In this document: positions 24,226-35,979 of the stretch, piece by piece
How positions within the stretch are numbered: the stretch's first letter is position 1
Layout: each line of letters opens with the position of its first letter
Assembly (NCBI GenBank): GCA_004380135.1
Contig: QXCR01000022.1
Coordinates: 62,001-126,000 of the forward strand
Reading direction: 5' to 3'
Length of the DNA: 64,000 nucleotides
Source: Stemphylium vesicarium
Lineage: Eukaryota > Ascomycota > Dothideomycetes > Pleosporales > Pleosporaceae
Program-made: the position numbers and the translations under genes
Notes under the pieces: model-generated
Databases searched by the model: none
Told to the model about the DNA's origin: nothing
Seen by the model: only the letters and a program-made list of their open reading frames with translations

Positions 24226-26099
24226 TTAGTACTCGCCCTCCTCAATGCCCTCGTCGTCGAGAGAGTCGCTGGCCACCTCCTCGTAATCCTTCTCGAGTGC
24301 TGCGAGATCTTCACGTGCTTCGGAGAATTCTCCTTCCTCCATACCCTCACCGACGTACCAGTGAACGAAGGCGCGCTTCGAGTACATGAGATCGAACTTG
24401 TGGTCAAGACGGGACCAGGCTTCGGCGATGGCAGTGGTGTTGCTAAGCATGGCAACACTTCGGTCGACGGACGAAAGCTCGCTACCGGGAACGCTGATGG
24501 GCCTGAATAGTGTTAGATAGGGGTCACTAATGCGGAAGTTGGAAACCTACTTGGTGTAGTTGATTCCGAGCTTGAAGCCGGTAGGGCACCACTCGACCAA
24601 GTTGAACGAGGACTTGGCCTTGAGAGCACCAGCCGCAGCAGAGCAGTCGCGGGGAACAATGTCACCACGGTACAGAAGCGCAACGGCCATGTACTTTCCG
24701 TTACGCGGGTCACAGACAACCATCTGGTTGTTGGGCTCGAAGCCTGTTCAGGTTAGCAGAGGATGTGGACGATTGTTCATGTAACGTACACTGGAAGGTA
24801 AGGTCAGAGACCTTGAAGCTCTCGTGGGAGCTCTTCTTGGCCGAGATGACAGGCGCGTAACTGATGAGCGGGTAGTGGATACGGGGGTATGGCACAAGGT
24901 TGGTCTGGAACTCATTCAGGTCGACATTGAGCGCACCATCGAAGCGCAAGCTGGAAGTGATGGAGCTGACAACTTGAGCGATCAGGCGGTTGAGATGCTC
25001 ATAGTTGGGACGGGGAATGTCCAGGCTGCGCCTGCAGATATCGTAGACAGCCTCGTTGTCAACAAGGAATGTGCAGTCCGAGTTCTCAATGGTGCTGTGT
25101 GTCGAGAGGACAGCGTTGTAAGGCTCGACGACGGAGGTGGAGACGCGAGGAGCAGGGTAGACGGCGAATTCGAGCTTGCACTTCTTGCCGTAGTCGGTGG
25201 AGAGGCGCTCGAGGAGGAGAGCACCGAATCCAGAACCAGTGCCACCACCGAAAGAGTGGAAAATGAGGAATCCCTGGAGGGAGGAACAGTTATCTGGTAT
25301 GGTTAGCAGGCTTGAATGGCTGGTAGTGGTGGGTGTATCTACCAGCGACGCGACGAATCTTCTCAATGACACTGTCGACCATCTCCTTGCCAATGGTGTA
25401 GTGACCACGAGCATCTATGGTTGTCAGTAACTGCTGTGTACCCGAGGTCCTTGCCAATACGCACAGTTGTTGGCTGCGTCCTCCTTGCCGCTGATCAACA
25501 GCTCGGGGTGGAAGAGTTGGCGGTAGGAGCCAGTTCGGATCTCGTCGATGGGAGAGGGGTCCAGGTCGACGAAGATGGAACGAGGGACGTATTTGCCGCT
25601 GCCAGTCTCGGTGAAGAAGGTCTCGTAAGAGCCCGTCTCACCAAGTTCCTTCGCATCGGGGTTGGGGCGGCCATCAGGCAGCAGGCCGTGCTCGAGGAGG
25701 TAACTGAGGGTTATCGCGTCAGTCTTGAAATGGCGAATTTGGGGGTGGGCGCGCGTGTAGGTTCGCGATCACGTACAGCTCCCAGGCGCTGTTACCTAGC
25801 TGGACACCAGCTTGGCCGATGTGAAGGTGGCAGATCTGTTGAGCGCACTGTTAGCATTGGCTGCGCATGACATGTCTGTTGTTGCTGGCTGCTGTATGGG
25901 ATGGGCCGCCCCCCCAAATCCCTAGCTCTTGCGCCTCTCTGGCCTCAAAACACCAGAAAGCTGGCGCCTGGGAGCATTGCTCTCGTCTCGAGACGTCCAG
26001 GCAGGCGCAAGAGGCGGGGAGACGCCCATCTCCAAGCTCTACTGGCGGCAATACATGCCCCTCCATAGCCAATGCTAGCGTACGTACCTCTCCTCGCAT
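24226..26099 (-). CDS. tubA: Alpha-tubulin
   Basis: Alpha subunit of the tubulin dimer. Seven exons: 26088-26099, 25777-25835, 25465-25703, 25343-25414, 24790-25293, 24551-24743 and 24226-24502. They encode exactly 451 residues, the standard length. Diagnostic features are MRGE-ICHLHIGQAGVQLGNSAWELY at the start (split by introns), the GTP-binding GGGTGSG loop near residue 143, the alpha-type PISVPGSELSSVDR, and an acidic tail ending in a removable tyrosine (EEGEY). The first exon is only 12 nt and the following intron, at 252 nt, is the longest in the window, as often seen for fungal tubulin genes. Upstream lies 694 nt before the lipase stop. Confidence 0.97.
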
Positions 26100-26793
26100 G
26101 GTGGATGGTTTTTGCTGTGTCAAACAGACTGTCGAAAGGGTCGTCAGGGTTCCTCGGTCGGCACTGGAGGTAAGAAGTGTTCTGGGTTCAGGCGGTGAGA
26201 GGCGCCGTGTTGGTCGTAGCTTGGTGGGGTCGCTGCAGGGGCCGTTTGTTTACGCGACGAGGGCGCCTTGCCACAATCATGCAGACCAACCCACGGCGCG
26301 AAGCGGCACGGTGGGGAGACCGTCCACTGGGGGGTTTGTTTGCACACACGAGGCAATTGTCACCGTGTGTGGAGAACATGTGCTTATCCGGCTTTTGTAC
26401 TTTTCTATTCTGCAGCCACGGAAACCATGCGTCGAAAACTTTGCGCGTTTGGAATATCACATCTTGAAAGGCGAAGCCAAGCATAACATTATGCAAATGG
26501 TCCCAATCGTGCGATCAATCGTCTTCTTCTGAATCTACATATGCTGTATAAGGAACGAACCCGGGTATATCTTGTGTACTAAAATTGCTCCATCTATATG
26601 CTTCCGCTGTTGATTAAAGAAAAAAGGCAGCAAACACCAATATTACTTCTCGTGATACCGCGGTGACATCGGAAGGTGTACCGAAGATGCTGTCTCCTGC
26701 ATCTCGGCATTACTCCCTAGGGCCGCCTGCGACTTGCTCTTTGCCCTTTTCGCTCCATTCGCCAGCAGTGGCGTCGATCTCTCTTGTTGCGCT
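26100..26793. other. Promoter region of alpha-tubulin
   Basis: 694 nt between the tubulin start and the stop of the lipase gene, both on the minus strand. It should hold the tubulin promoter and 5' UTR and the lipase 3' UTR. No further gene is recognised; the 26 kb open frames on both strands overlap and look random. Confidence 0.5.
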
Positions 26794-28947
26794 CTACCGC
26801 TCACCACTCTTCTTGTAAAAATCCACTATCTCCTCACAACCTTTTGGTATGCGGCAAACCTTCCGTGCTTCTTCCGACGCAGTCTTCCATATCACCTCAC
26901 GCAACTCTTTTCCGACCTTCTCAATCGCGTCCATGGCCCAGATAACATCAAGGTGTTCGTATCCTTCGATGACCTTGGAGTGCACCACGTCGACATGGGG
27001 TTCGCGACCACGTTCAAAGCGGCGCAGAAGTCGGCGGCCGTCTACAAGGTCGTCGGAGCCGCATACCCATAGCGCGAATGGAGGAGTACGTGGTCCGTAC
27101 CAAGCAAAACGCTCGGCAGCCTTCTTGTCCTTATCCTTCGCATCATCAGAATCATGCGCCTGCACTTTGCCATCGATGCTCTTGTGTTCCAGCTCTTCAT
27201 CTTCTCTGTCTTCGATTGTATTCTCTTCTCTAGTAGCCAAAATGCACTTTTGCTTTGCAAAACACTCTCGTCCAAGCCACCATCTCATACTCTCTGCACT
27301 GACATAGACAGGAGAGAATTGGAACAGTCGGGCCCTCAGATCACGCTCCCAGCGAGCATCCGACCAATTAAACAAGAATGCGAACACCCTGTATCCCATC
27401 GCGCCGTAAAACTTGCCCGGGAGCAGACTGTGCATGACCATCATGAAGGGTATAAAAGCGTGAATACCAAAGACGGTGCGGAACATGTTTGGACTAATCA
27501 CCTGCATGAACTTGAACTGCGCCTTGCCTATGAGACGGCCAGCATAGGCAGCGGGGGCTAAAGCGCAGAAAACACTAATCTTATCGCCGATTTCTGGACG
27601 CTGTTCTTTGGCGAGGGCGACGAGTGTTTGTGTGGTGCCTTGACTGTGTGCGATCAGTCCCAACTTCTCAAAGCCAGTCTCGGAGAGCACGCGGGAAATG
27701 AGAGCAGGCAGATCCATTACACCCATTTGACGAATGTTCCATGCCCACATGCGAGGGTCGCCGTATTGCAAGGTGCAGTGGCGAGGCTTGAAGCCACATC
27801 TGTTGTTGCCCAACCAGACGTCGTAACCTGATTTGGCGAGGAAGAATGCAAGGCTGTCGTCATCGTTTGTACAATATGCGCCTGCAGATTGCAAGAGACC
27901 ATGGATCATGAGGACCGGGTACTTCTTTTCGCCTGGCTCGTATTGTGAACCAGCGACATGGGTCCGGTCGCCAGGAAATATTTCGGGTGAGTGCGGTGAG
28001 CGTTGTGAAGGATTTGTGCGTTTGTAGTCGCGAGGGTTGTAGAGATGCCAGAGTTCAATGATGAAGCCGTCCTCTGTCTGCACATCGAATATTTCACAGT
28101 CGAGCCCGACACGGCGCGCGTAATGACGAGCGTCGCAAACCAGCGGGTCGGGGCCACCCTCCAGAGGCTCGTACTCTTCGCTTGTGCCGCTATCCTCTCC
28201 ACTTTCCAGCTTCTTCTCTGATGGTACAGTGCCTCGCTTCTTCCAGGCCTTCTGCGCATCCCTTCTTGCTTGCCTTCGCTTGACCTCTTCATTGTAGAAC
28301 GGCCGCCGCTTTTCTGGGTCGCGGAAAGTGAGTAATAGGAAGAGATGCTTCGCCATACCAGGCAGAGACGTGAAGCCGGCGCCTAAAACAATGACAAGGA
28401 GGAACAGGAAAGAGAGTATGCCGGAAGAGATCCTGAAGAACCAGCACTGACATCTTCTCAGCAGTGTAGGAGGTCCATACATTGGCAGCGGCGGGAATAG
28501 AGGATTCGTTTTCCACGGGGCTTTGGCATCCCCCAAGGGCACATCAGAGTTGCCCTCGCCTTTCATCTCGGCTTCTTTCGGAAGAAGCCCATGGACTGTT
28601 CCATCTTTCGCTTCTCGTAATCGCGGTGACAGAGGCCCCTGTTGGGTTGGGTGGTCATCGTCAATGATGTCTCTTAATTCATTGAGCTTTGTCGCCTCTT
28701 CAAGGGGTACAGCAGGCAGTCGGTGCCCGTCTGCTGTCTCAATAACAGGGTCTTGCGGAGTTATGAAGCGCGCTTCAACGGCCTGTGTAGAACCAGTTGC
28801 CTCGTCTTCCTGCTCTGGCGTATACTGACCAAGGCGCTCGGCCTGGTGCGCGAATTCCATGGCTGCTTGGGTTTTCGATTTGTTAGGGTCTTCTTCATGG
28901 TGGAATTGTTCCTGAACACGGTGTTTGACCGCTGTCGCAGTGGACAT
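26794..28947 (-). CDS. Acid lipase / steryl ester hydrolase (Tgl1/Yeh family)
   Basis: Alpha/beta-hydrolase that cleaves steryl esters or triacylglycerol, membrane-anchored in lipid droplets or the plasma membrane in yeast. A single exon encodes 717 residues from ATG 28947. The open frame extends upstream to 29058 but without an ATG. After a polar N-terminal region of about 150 residues there is one membrane helix (ILSFLFLLVIVLGAGF). The lipase domain follows, with VLMIHGLLQSAGAY, DVWLGNNRG-type loop (DVWLGNNRCGFKPRH), nucleophile Ser435 in AHSQG, an acid in GSDDLVDG (about 633) and His665 in GYEHLD, so the catalytic triad looks complete. An acidic insert near residues 560-600 is not part of the core. 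Transcribed away from PEX6. Confidence 0.92.
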   Translation of the reverse strand: MSTATAVKHRVQEQFHHEEDPNKSKTQAAMEFAHQAERLGQYTPEQEDEATGSTQAVEARFITPQDPVIETADGHRLPAVPLEEATKLNELRDIIDDDHPTQQGPLSPRLREAKDGTVHGLLPKEAEMKGEGNSDVPLGDAKAPWKTNPLFPPLPMYGPPTLLRRCQCWFFRISSGILSFLFLLVIVLGAGFTSLPGMAKHLFLLLTFRDPEKRRPFYNEEVKRRQARRDAQKAWKKRGTVPSEKKLESGEDSGTSEEYEPLEGGPDPLVCDARHYARRVGLDCEIFDVQTEDGFIIELWHLYNPRDYKRTNPSQRSPHSPEIFPGDRTHVAGSQYEPGEKKYPVLMIHGLLQSAGAYCTNDDDSLAFFLAKSGYDVWLGNNRCGFKPRHCTLQYGDPRMWAWNIRQMGVMDLPALISRVLSETGFEKLGLIAHSQGTTQTLVALAKEQRPEIGDKISVFCALAPAAYAGRLIGKAQFKFMQVISPNMFRTVFGIHAFIPFMMVMHSLLPGKFYGAMGYRVFAFLFNWSDARWERDLRARLFQFSPVYVSAESMRWWLGRECFAKQKCILATREENTIEDREDEELEHKSIDGKVQAHDSDDAKDKDKKAAERFAWYGPRTPPFALWVCGSDDLVDGRRLLRRFERGREPHVDVVHSKVIEGYEHLDVIWAMDAIEKVGKELREVIWKTASEEARKVCRIPKGCEEIVDFYKKSGER

Positions 28948-29848
28948 GGTGAGTTGGGGAAAGGCCAATGATGTAAGGGAGGTGCTGTGGGGAAGCGACT
29001 GGGGCGTGGAGTTGACGGTTACCGGCAGAGCAGGTACTCTATTAGGCAACGATTGCAACGCAAGGGTTCCGAGTGAGTTGACAAGTGAGAGATTTGCGAG
29101 AGCAGATTTTGAGACATGCCCGCTTTTACGCGTGAGTCGCGGTGGCTGATCAGATCAACCCGCCCGCGCCTTGGTTGGAGATGGCATTACGTCAGGTGGA
29201 TCTGGACGGCAGAAGCGAATCAGCGAGCGTGCTGAAGAAAGATGCATCTCAACGACCAAGTTCGGGATTTCCGTAGCAGGGTACGCGTTCCTGTGGCAAG
29301 AGCCTGCCCAGTGTAGCGCATAGTAGTGTTGACTTTGACATGTGAAGAGTCTGCGGACCTGGCTCCGGGGACCGTTCATGTCGAAATGTGCAATCGCTGG
29401 GAGATTGACCAGAATGCGCGTGCATCGCTGACCAGAAAAACATTGCAAAGTAGTCGAATTTCTTCTTCCTAGCGATGAGTTGTCACAAGCGTCATCTGTT
29501 GGCTGTTGAGAGACGTCATTGCATTGATTGGCGGGCTGTCGCGTGTCACCCATTGCCAAACACATGTTCAGCTTCTAACTAATTAAGCAGAACCAAAATG
29601 ATTTACCAAAGTAGGGCAGATGCATGAGTCGTGGCTTGGTGATTACACACTGCGACCGAATCAGCTCGGTGGTCGGCGGAGAGGTGCTGCAGGTGTACAT
29701 GGATGGGTACTCCGAGCTGGCCGCCGTCTAGCTCTGCCGAGGCAATGCGGCTCGTATCAGACCTCACAGCGGATCGCATGCACCAAACACAGAGCCTCTG
29801 CTGCTTACACCTCTGTCCATTGAGGCAGACCCATCTCTACGAATAATC
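28948..29848. other. Divergent promoter region of lipase and PEX6
   Basis: About 900 nt between two genes transcribed outward. A minus-strand open frame at 29155-29565 has no recognisable features. No other structure is seen. Confidence 0.5.
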
Positions 29849-32800
29849 ATGGACGCGCCAAATGGAGTCCTACATCCGCGCAAGAAGCGACGGAGAAGAC
29901 GTCTTGACCGCCCTCCTATCTCGGCGCGATTACTTCTCGACGACCGCATGAAGGGTGAGGTCGGCGTGCTGTCCGAGGATCTGTTCAACGACCTGTTTCC
30001 TGCATCCAAGAGCAAGAGTTCCGGTATGTAAAAGAAGGTGGTAATCGCGAATGTAAGGAGGAGTAAGCTGACCAGAGCAGCGGCGAATGGAGAAACCCCA
30101 GACTCAGATGGCATCCGACACGTTGCCATCACCCCGTGGCTGCCTAGCTCCGTCGTCGCTTCCCAGAGCACTCCGTGGACCATCTTCCCCGTGCGATCGG
30201 CTCCGAAGGCTGAGAATGGCACGGCGCGCCCGCACTCGTCCTTCCATATCCCGACTTCATCGCTTGCGCTCCAATCCTTCTCCCAGGTCCTCCAGACCAT
30301 CGCCCCGAACAGGGCGCAGAGGAGGGACGCGCCAATCGAGGTGCGCATATACGATGTCGTGCCGGTTGGACTGGACACGCTCTATGTCAACCTGGACACC
30401 GAAGCGTTGAGGAAGCTCGACGAGGTGCATGCCAAGTTTGGCGGGGGCTTCATTCCTCAGACCAATGGCGCTTCACGTGGCCCCAAGAGCCGTTACCTAG
30501 AAGCGAATGGAACCAGGGGAAAAGCTGTTGATATCGCCGCGCAGGAAGAGGTCTGGCGGAAAGCCGTGCGCGAAGCCCTCCAGCTCCCGACCGTCCTTCA
30601 CACCGGCGACTTGCTCCCCTTGAAGCTACCTGCACATCCCATCACCCACGTCCCACCGCCGCCAGCCAAGATCAGCGCCTGCGAACCTGTCTCACAAGGT
30701 CTTCTTCTCCCGAGCACACGAATCGTCATACTGCAGTCACATCGCAGCAGCTCCAAGCAGTCCATCATCCTCCCTCCCGTCAAACAGGCCCCGACCACGA
30801 ACGGTTTCGGCGACGAAGATGAAGCCGACGATACTTCGAATGACACTTTCTACTCGGCTGCAGAGGACCGCTTGGATTCGCGCAATGTGTCTCCACCAGA
30901 CGAGTCGACCGACAACTTCGAATCCGAATTCTCCGAAAGCGACGCTGGGGACCTATCTGACGAGTCCGACGATATCATCTCGCTGAATGCGCCCATGCTC
31001 CCGCCTCAGTCATCGGGAGTGTTGTCATCCTTTACCTCCGCTACTCCGCGACCCGGGAACTTCCGCACCAACGGTATTGCTACTCCAGGATCCGTATATT
31101 CAAGCTTCACCGCTACTACTGCGCGTGGGCCTACTAGCAAAAGCAAAGTGTTCAAGGCACAGGGCCTCCTTCAGAGCGTACCAGACGACTTGGTACATCC
31201 AAAGCCAGGGAGTGAAGATGACGAAGAGGCCCGCGTCTTTGTTGATATCAATACCTTGGTCAAAGTCGGTTGCTTCTCTGGCGACTGGGTCAAGATTGAA
31301 GGTACCGAAGCGCCATCTTCCCACCCTCTTTTCGGACTGGACGCGTTCAGTGGCGCCAATGACGAGGATAACTCTAACTGGCGACCGGTCAGAGTCTTTG
31401 GTCTGCCGGAAAACATGTCCAAAAAGGTTCCACGCTACCCAGTACAGAAGAGTACCGAGTTGGATCGAAGAAGCAGTTTCTCTGGCTTCTCACAACCAAC
31501 TTCGTCACTCCATGCCTATCTCTCGCCAATCCTTCTCGCCAATTTGGGCAGTCCTTCCCATCTCCGCATTACCCCGCTAGCCCCCAACCAATCTTCCCAC
31601 CTGCCTAGAAGTGCGATCCAGAAGCCTCGCGTGACCGGCTCTTCGCTTCCTCCTTTTGCCAAAGAAGTCACTCTTCTGAAGGTGTCAACGCCCCTATCAT
31701 CCGACCGTCTTCTCCAGCCCAGTCTCTTCGCGGCCCTGAAGGATCACTTTGAGCAGAAGCGTCGCATTGTCAAGAGCGGTGATCTCATTGGTGTCTCTAT
31801 TGATGAGTCTCTTGGTCGAGCGGTCTTCCAAACGAGTACTGAGGATGATGCCGGTACCGAAGAGTTATTAGCCAGAGCAAAGCCAACTACGACCGACGAG
31901 AGCACCAGCGTCAGCAGCCGCAACCCAAAGGTCGTATCCTGGTTCAAGATCGGCAATGTGTCCGCCTCTTCGCATCAGACTCACGATGGTGAAGAAGCGG
32001 ATATCTGGTGCGGCGCTGTAACGGTAGATGCTGCGAGCACTAAGATGGAGATGAACGGCAGTGAGCAGGGCAAGACTCCGCCTCCGATCAATAACGCATG
32101 GCAATATTACCTGGGTGCCAAACGCGCCCCTGTCTCTAGCTCCCAAAAGACTATGACCCTGGATGAGCTACCCAAGCCCTATATCTCATCGCTTCGTAGA
32201 CGGTTACGAGAGCTCATGTCTGTAGCGACGAGTCCCCGTGCCATCCACCTGGGCCTACCTCCCATCGCTGTGCTGATCACTTCTACCCAACGTGGAATCG
32301 GCAAGTCTACCGTTGCTACGAAAGCCTGTGAAGATCTTGGTCTACACACCTTCTCCATCGATGCTTTCGACATTGTCACTGAAGGCGGCGCTGGAGGTGG
32401 CGATGTCAAGACTGAAGGGTTCCTAAAAGCAAGGGCAGAGCGAGCATTGACATGTGGTGCCGAATTCACAGCATTGTTGGTCAAGCACATCGAAGCGCTC
32501 GACGCTGAACGCATGAACGCTGCACTAAAAGAAATTCTTGCGGATTCTCGTGTGCTAATTGCGACTACGACAGAAATTGACAAAGTTCCCGAAGGCATCC
32601 GAGGTCTCTTTACACATGAAATTGACATGACAGCACCAGACGAGGGTGAACGAGAAGGCATCCTGAGAAGCATCATCGATGACTCTGGCATTAGGCTATC
32701 TCCCGAGGCTGACCTCAGCAACGTTGCTGTAAAGACTGCTGCACTTGTAGCAGGTGATCTCGTGGACGTTGTCGATAGAGCTCTAGTCGCCAAGCAGCAG

Positions 32801-34227
32801 CGTCTAGAGGCACTAGCAGTATCCGCAACCAAATCTTTGAAGTCTAACGAGACGGTTACCACCCGCGATATCGAACTTGCAGGCGGCCATTTAAGCAACA
32901 GCCTTACCAAGGCTGACTTGGATGGCGCAGTGGATGCAGCGCGCAAGAATTTCGCCGATGCGATTGGAGCACCTAAGATACCCAACGTAGGCTGGTCAGA
33001 TGTCGGTGGTCTCACACACGTTAAGGATGCAGTTATGGAAACCATTCAGCTGCCGTTGTCTCGCCCCGAGCTGTTCGCCAAGGGCATGAAGAAGCGCAGT
33101 GGTATCTTGTTCTACGGACCTCCAGGAACAGGAAAAACGCTACTCGCAAAGGCCATCGCTACGGAATTCTCACTCAACTTCTTCAGTGTCAAAGGTCCGG
33201 AGCTGCTGAACATGTACATTGGTGAATCTGAAGCCAATGTACGACGCGTCTTCCAACGAGCTCGCGATGCACGACCCTGCGTTGTCTTCTTCGATGAACT
33301 GGACTCCGTTGCACCCAAGCGTGGTAATCAAGGTGACAGTGGTGGTGTCATGGACCGCATAGTCAGCCAACTGTTGGCTGAGCTTGACGGTATGAGTGAT
33401 GGAGGCGAGGGTGTTTTCGTTATCGGTGCAACCAACCGACCGGATCTGCTCGACCAGGCCTTGTTACGACCAGGTCGCTTCGACAAGATGCTGTATCTTG
33501 GTGTTTCTGACACACATGAAAAGCAGCAGACTATTTTGGAAGCTTTGACAAGGAAGTATGTAATTATCTTATCCATGTTGGTCTTACACATGCTAACACC
33601 CACTGTAGATTTACGTTACACCCCTCGCTCTCTCTGCAGCGAGTATCCGAAGGCCTGCCTTTTACATACACAGGTGCTGATATGTATGCGCTGTGTTCCG
33701 ACGCCATGCTCAAAGCCATCACTCGCAGCGCCCGGCTGGTCGATGAGAAGGTCGAAGCCTACAACAGTGCAAACTCAACCAACATCACGATTGCTTATTT
33801 CTTCGATCACGTCGCGACCGAGGAAGACACCGCGGTCATGGTGACAGAGGAAGACTTTATGGAAGCGCACAAAGAGCTCGTACCCAGTGTTAGCGCTGAC
33901 GAGCTCCGCCACTACGACAGAGTCAGAAAGCAATTCGAAGGTGCAGGGAAAAAGGAGGAACCGAAGAAGATTGAAGCCGCCTCAGCGCCTCAGCAATCTT
34001 CGAGTTGGAAAGGAAAAGGCAAAGCGGCAGCAATCGATGACACCGAAAACATGGTCATCCACACTGAAAACATCAACCTAAATGGAAACGGGGGAACAGG
34101 CGCCAGTGGTAGTAGCAGCAAAGGCAAAGGGAAAGCCCCAGCTTCGAATCACGTGGCTAAAAACAGTGTGGATATCGCCGAAGGCGGCTTCGGCGATTCA
34201 ACACAAGACGACGATCTGTACTCTTGA
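29849..34227 (+). CDS. PEX6: Peroxin-6, AAA-ATPase of the peroxisomal export machinery
   Basis: With Pex1 it pulls the ubiquitinated import receptor Pex5 out of the peroxisomal membrane. Exons 29849-30023, 30081-33555 and 33609-34227 encode 1422 residues; both introns (57 and 53 nt) restore the family frame, the second giving ALTRKFTLHPSLSLQRV. The N-terminal half is poorly conserved and partly acidic. The D1 AAA domain (from about residue 785) has a Walker A-like RGIGKS and no convincing Walker B, as expected for the inactive D1 of Pex6. D2 is complete: Walker A GPPGTGKT at about 1071-1078, Walker B VVFFDELDS, sensor GATNRPDLLDQALLRPGRFD, and the Pex6-specific LYLGVSDTHEKQ. The C-terminal 80 residues are Lys/Ser/Gly-rich. 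Confidence 0.95.
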
Positions 34228-35076
34228 TATTTTTATTCGCAGGCAAAGTGTTAGTTTCGATGCAAAGGCGCACCGTTGTCCGGCGTACCCTCTTAATACC
34301 AATGTATATGCCTGTCCTCCCTGCACGCGCAACTCGGTTACGTTCGCCGGTCCTTCTAAAAAAACCGCTCCGTCGCAACGTCCACGTGCCGAAGACGCAC
34401 CACCTCGTATCACTAAGATCGTCGGTCTTTGCGCATCATCGTTCTCCTTTCCCTTTTTGCGTCACCGCTTTCCACGACATATCTGAGAAGGGTAATTGGT
34501 CATTCTTCGTCGAAGACAAGCGAATAATCGCACCTTTTGGACGGCTTCGCAAATGACCTTTGTTTAAGATTTTCAGCTGACATCTGTGATATCCCCCGAG
34601 AAAACAACCGTTCCTCAAACTTGAAACAAAAGACGTTACATTCACAATTCATACCCCATGCAACCAAACCCCGCAATCTCTCCCTCAAGTCCAACGACAA
34701 ACAAAGCTTATGCAAACTCCCTCACCCGAATTCCCCAAATGACCAACATATTACAACAAACTCTTGTGACAATGATGAAATATGTCCATTTGGAACACTA
34801 ATCATCTTTCCCCTTTTACTAAGGATAGCTAAACGCACAGTCCCCCCGAATCGATCGGCGAGACGAACACGAAATGGCCTCGTAGGCCCGGCCCAGAACC
34901 CAGACCCCGTCCTAGCTAGGCCAACGTTACGCAGCACGGGAGATGGAACCCACCAACGCCCCACTTTTCAGTTGCTATTTCCGAGTCGTAGGGCTGAAGT
35001 GGGTACTGGGTTACGCATGTCGTGGTCGAAGGTTTGTGGGTCGGGGATTAAGGGAGGAGGGAAGGGAACGGGGAGA
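34228..35076. other. Intergenic, PEX6 3' flank
   Basis: About 850 nt downstream of PEX6 and upstream of the GPI-anchored protein gene. Overlapping short open frames on both strands are not credible as genes. Confidence 0.5.
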
Positions 35077-35083
35077 TATATAA
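35077..35083 (+). promoter_or_regulatory. TATA-like box upstream of GPI-protein gene
   Basis: TATATAA about 200 nt before the ATG at 35284. The stretch between is pyrimidine-rich and then A-rich (CAACAACAAAAATG context), typical of a highly expressed fungal leader. Position-based inference. Confidence 0.4.
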
Positions 35084-35283
35084 GATGAGAGGAACGGGGA
35101 ATTGGGTTTCGTTTCAAGCTTTTTCTTTGATTTGTTTCCTATCGTCTACACACTCGCTCGTTTTCGTTGGATATCTCAGTCTACCTTCATTGTTACGCTT
35201 TCATTCGTTTTCCGGTCAACGTACACACGCATTCGAATCTTTCATACCAAACGACCAAACCAACACCAAAAACAACAACAAAA

Positions 35284-35979
35284 ATGCGTTCCTTCACCCT
35301 GACCACTACCGCCGCCCTCGCCGCAACAGCCACAGCCTCAACCGTAACCCTCAAGGCCAGACCCTGCTCCACCTCCGCATCCGCCACGGCATCCAACCTC
35401 CTCACAGTCTCCCTCGATACCGCATCCCCCGTTCCACAAGACCTGTCCCAAGTCTGTGGTCTCTCTGTACTTTCCGCCTCCGCCTCCGTATCCCTCGACA
35501 CAATCACATGCCGCATCTACAGCGACGCCGCAGCCACCTCGCCGATCTCCGACATTCTGTCCCTCGGCCAAGACATCTCGCTCGCCGAAAACGAAGTAAA
35601 GAAGGGAAGTCTACTGTGTAAAACCACACCCCTCGCCGACATCCACGCCGCTGTCCACGCCGTCCTGCCCCGCGCAGAGTCCAAAAACACAACGTCAACG
35701 CACCTCATGGTCGCGAGCGGAAGTCCGCCTGCCATGCAGACCGCGCATATGAGTCTTCAGACTGCGGGCGCGAGCGCGGGTGTAAGTGCTAGCGCGGGGT
35801 TGGGCTCGTCGCATCATGGCAAGAATGGGACGAGTCTGAGTGGGACTGCCACGCCGACGCAGACGTCGAATGAGGCGCAGGCTAGTGAGACGGGGGAGGG
35901 GGAGAGTGGTGCGGTCAAGATTGGGGCTGGGTGGGGGGTTGGTGTGCTGGTCGCGGGGGTGGTGGCGATTTTGTTGTAG
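35284..35979 (+). CDS. Small Ser/Ala/Thr-rich GPI-anchored cell-surface protein
   Basis: A single exon of 231 residues. It starts with a signal peptide (MRSFTLTTTAALAATATAS) and ends in a hydrophobic tail (GVGVLVAGVVAILL) with a small-residue stretch before it, the pattern of a GPI-attachment signal. The central part has four Cys (C28, C58, C77 and C113, approximately), probably disulphide-bonded, and a Ser/Thr/Ala-rich stalk in the second half likely to be O-glycosylated. I do not recognise a named domain. The ATG at 35284 is preferred over an in-frame upstream one because it begins the signal peptide and has an excellent AAAATG context. Probably wall- or plasma-membrane-bound. Confidence 0.85.
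   Translation: MRSFTLTTTAALAATATASTVTLKARPCSTSASATASNLLTVSLDTASPVPQDLSQVCGLSVLSASASVSLDTITCRIYSDAAATSPISDILSLGQDISLAENEVKKGSLLCKTTPLADIHAAVHAVLPRAESKNTTSTHLMVASGSPPAMQTAHMSLQTAGASAGVSASAGLGSSHHGKNGTSLSGTATPTQTSNEAQASETGEGESGAVKIGAGWGVGVLVAGVVAILL

Noticed and set aside
28948..29058. Upstream extension of the lipase reading frame
   Set aside because: The frame stays open to 29058, but there is no ATG in the extension (a TTG would be needed); ATG 28947 is the natural start.
32179..33045. Minus-strand open frame of 288 codons inside PEX6
   Set aside because: Antisense to the conserved ATPase region; the protein is Ser/Arg/Ala-rich with no recognisable domain.
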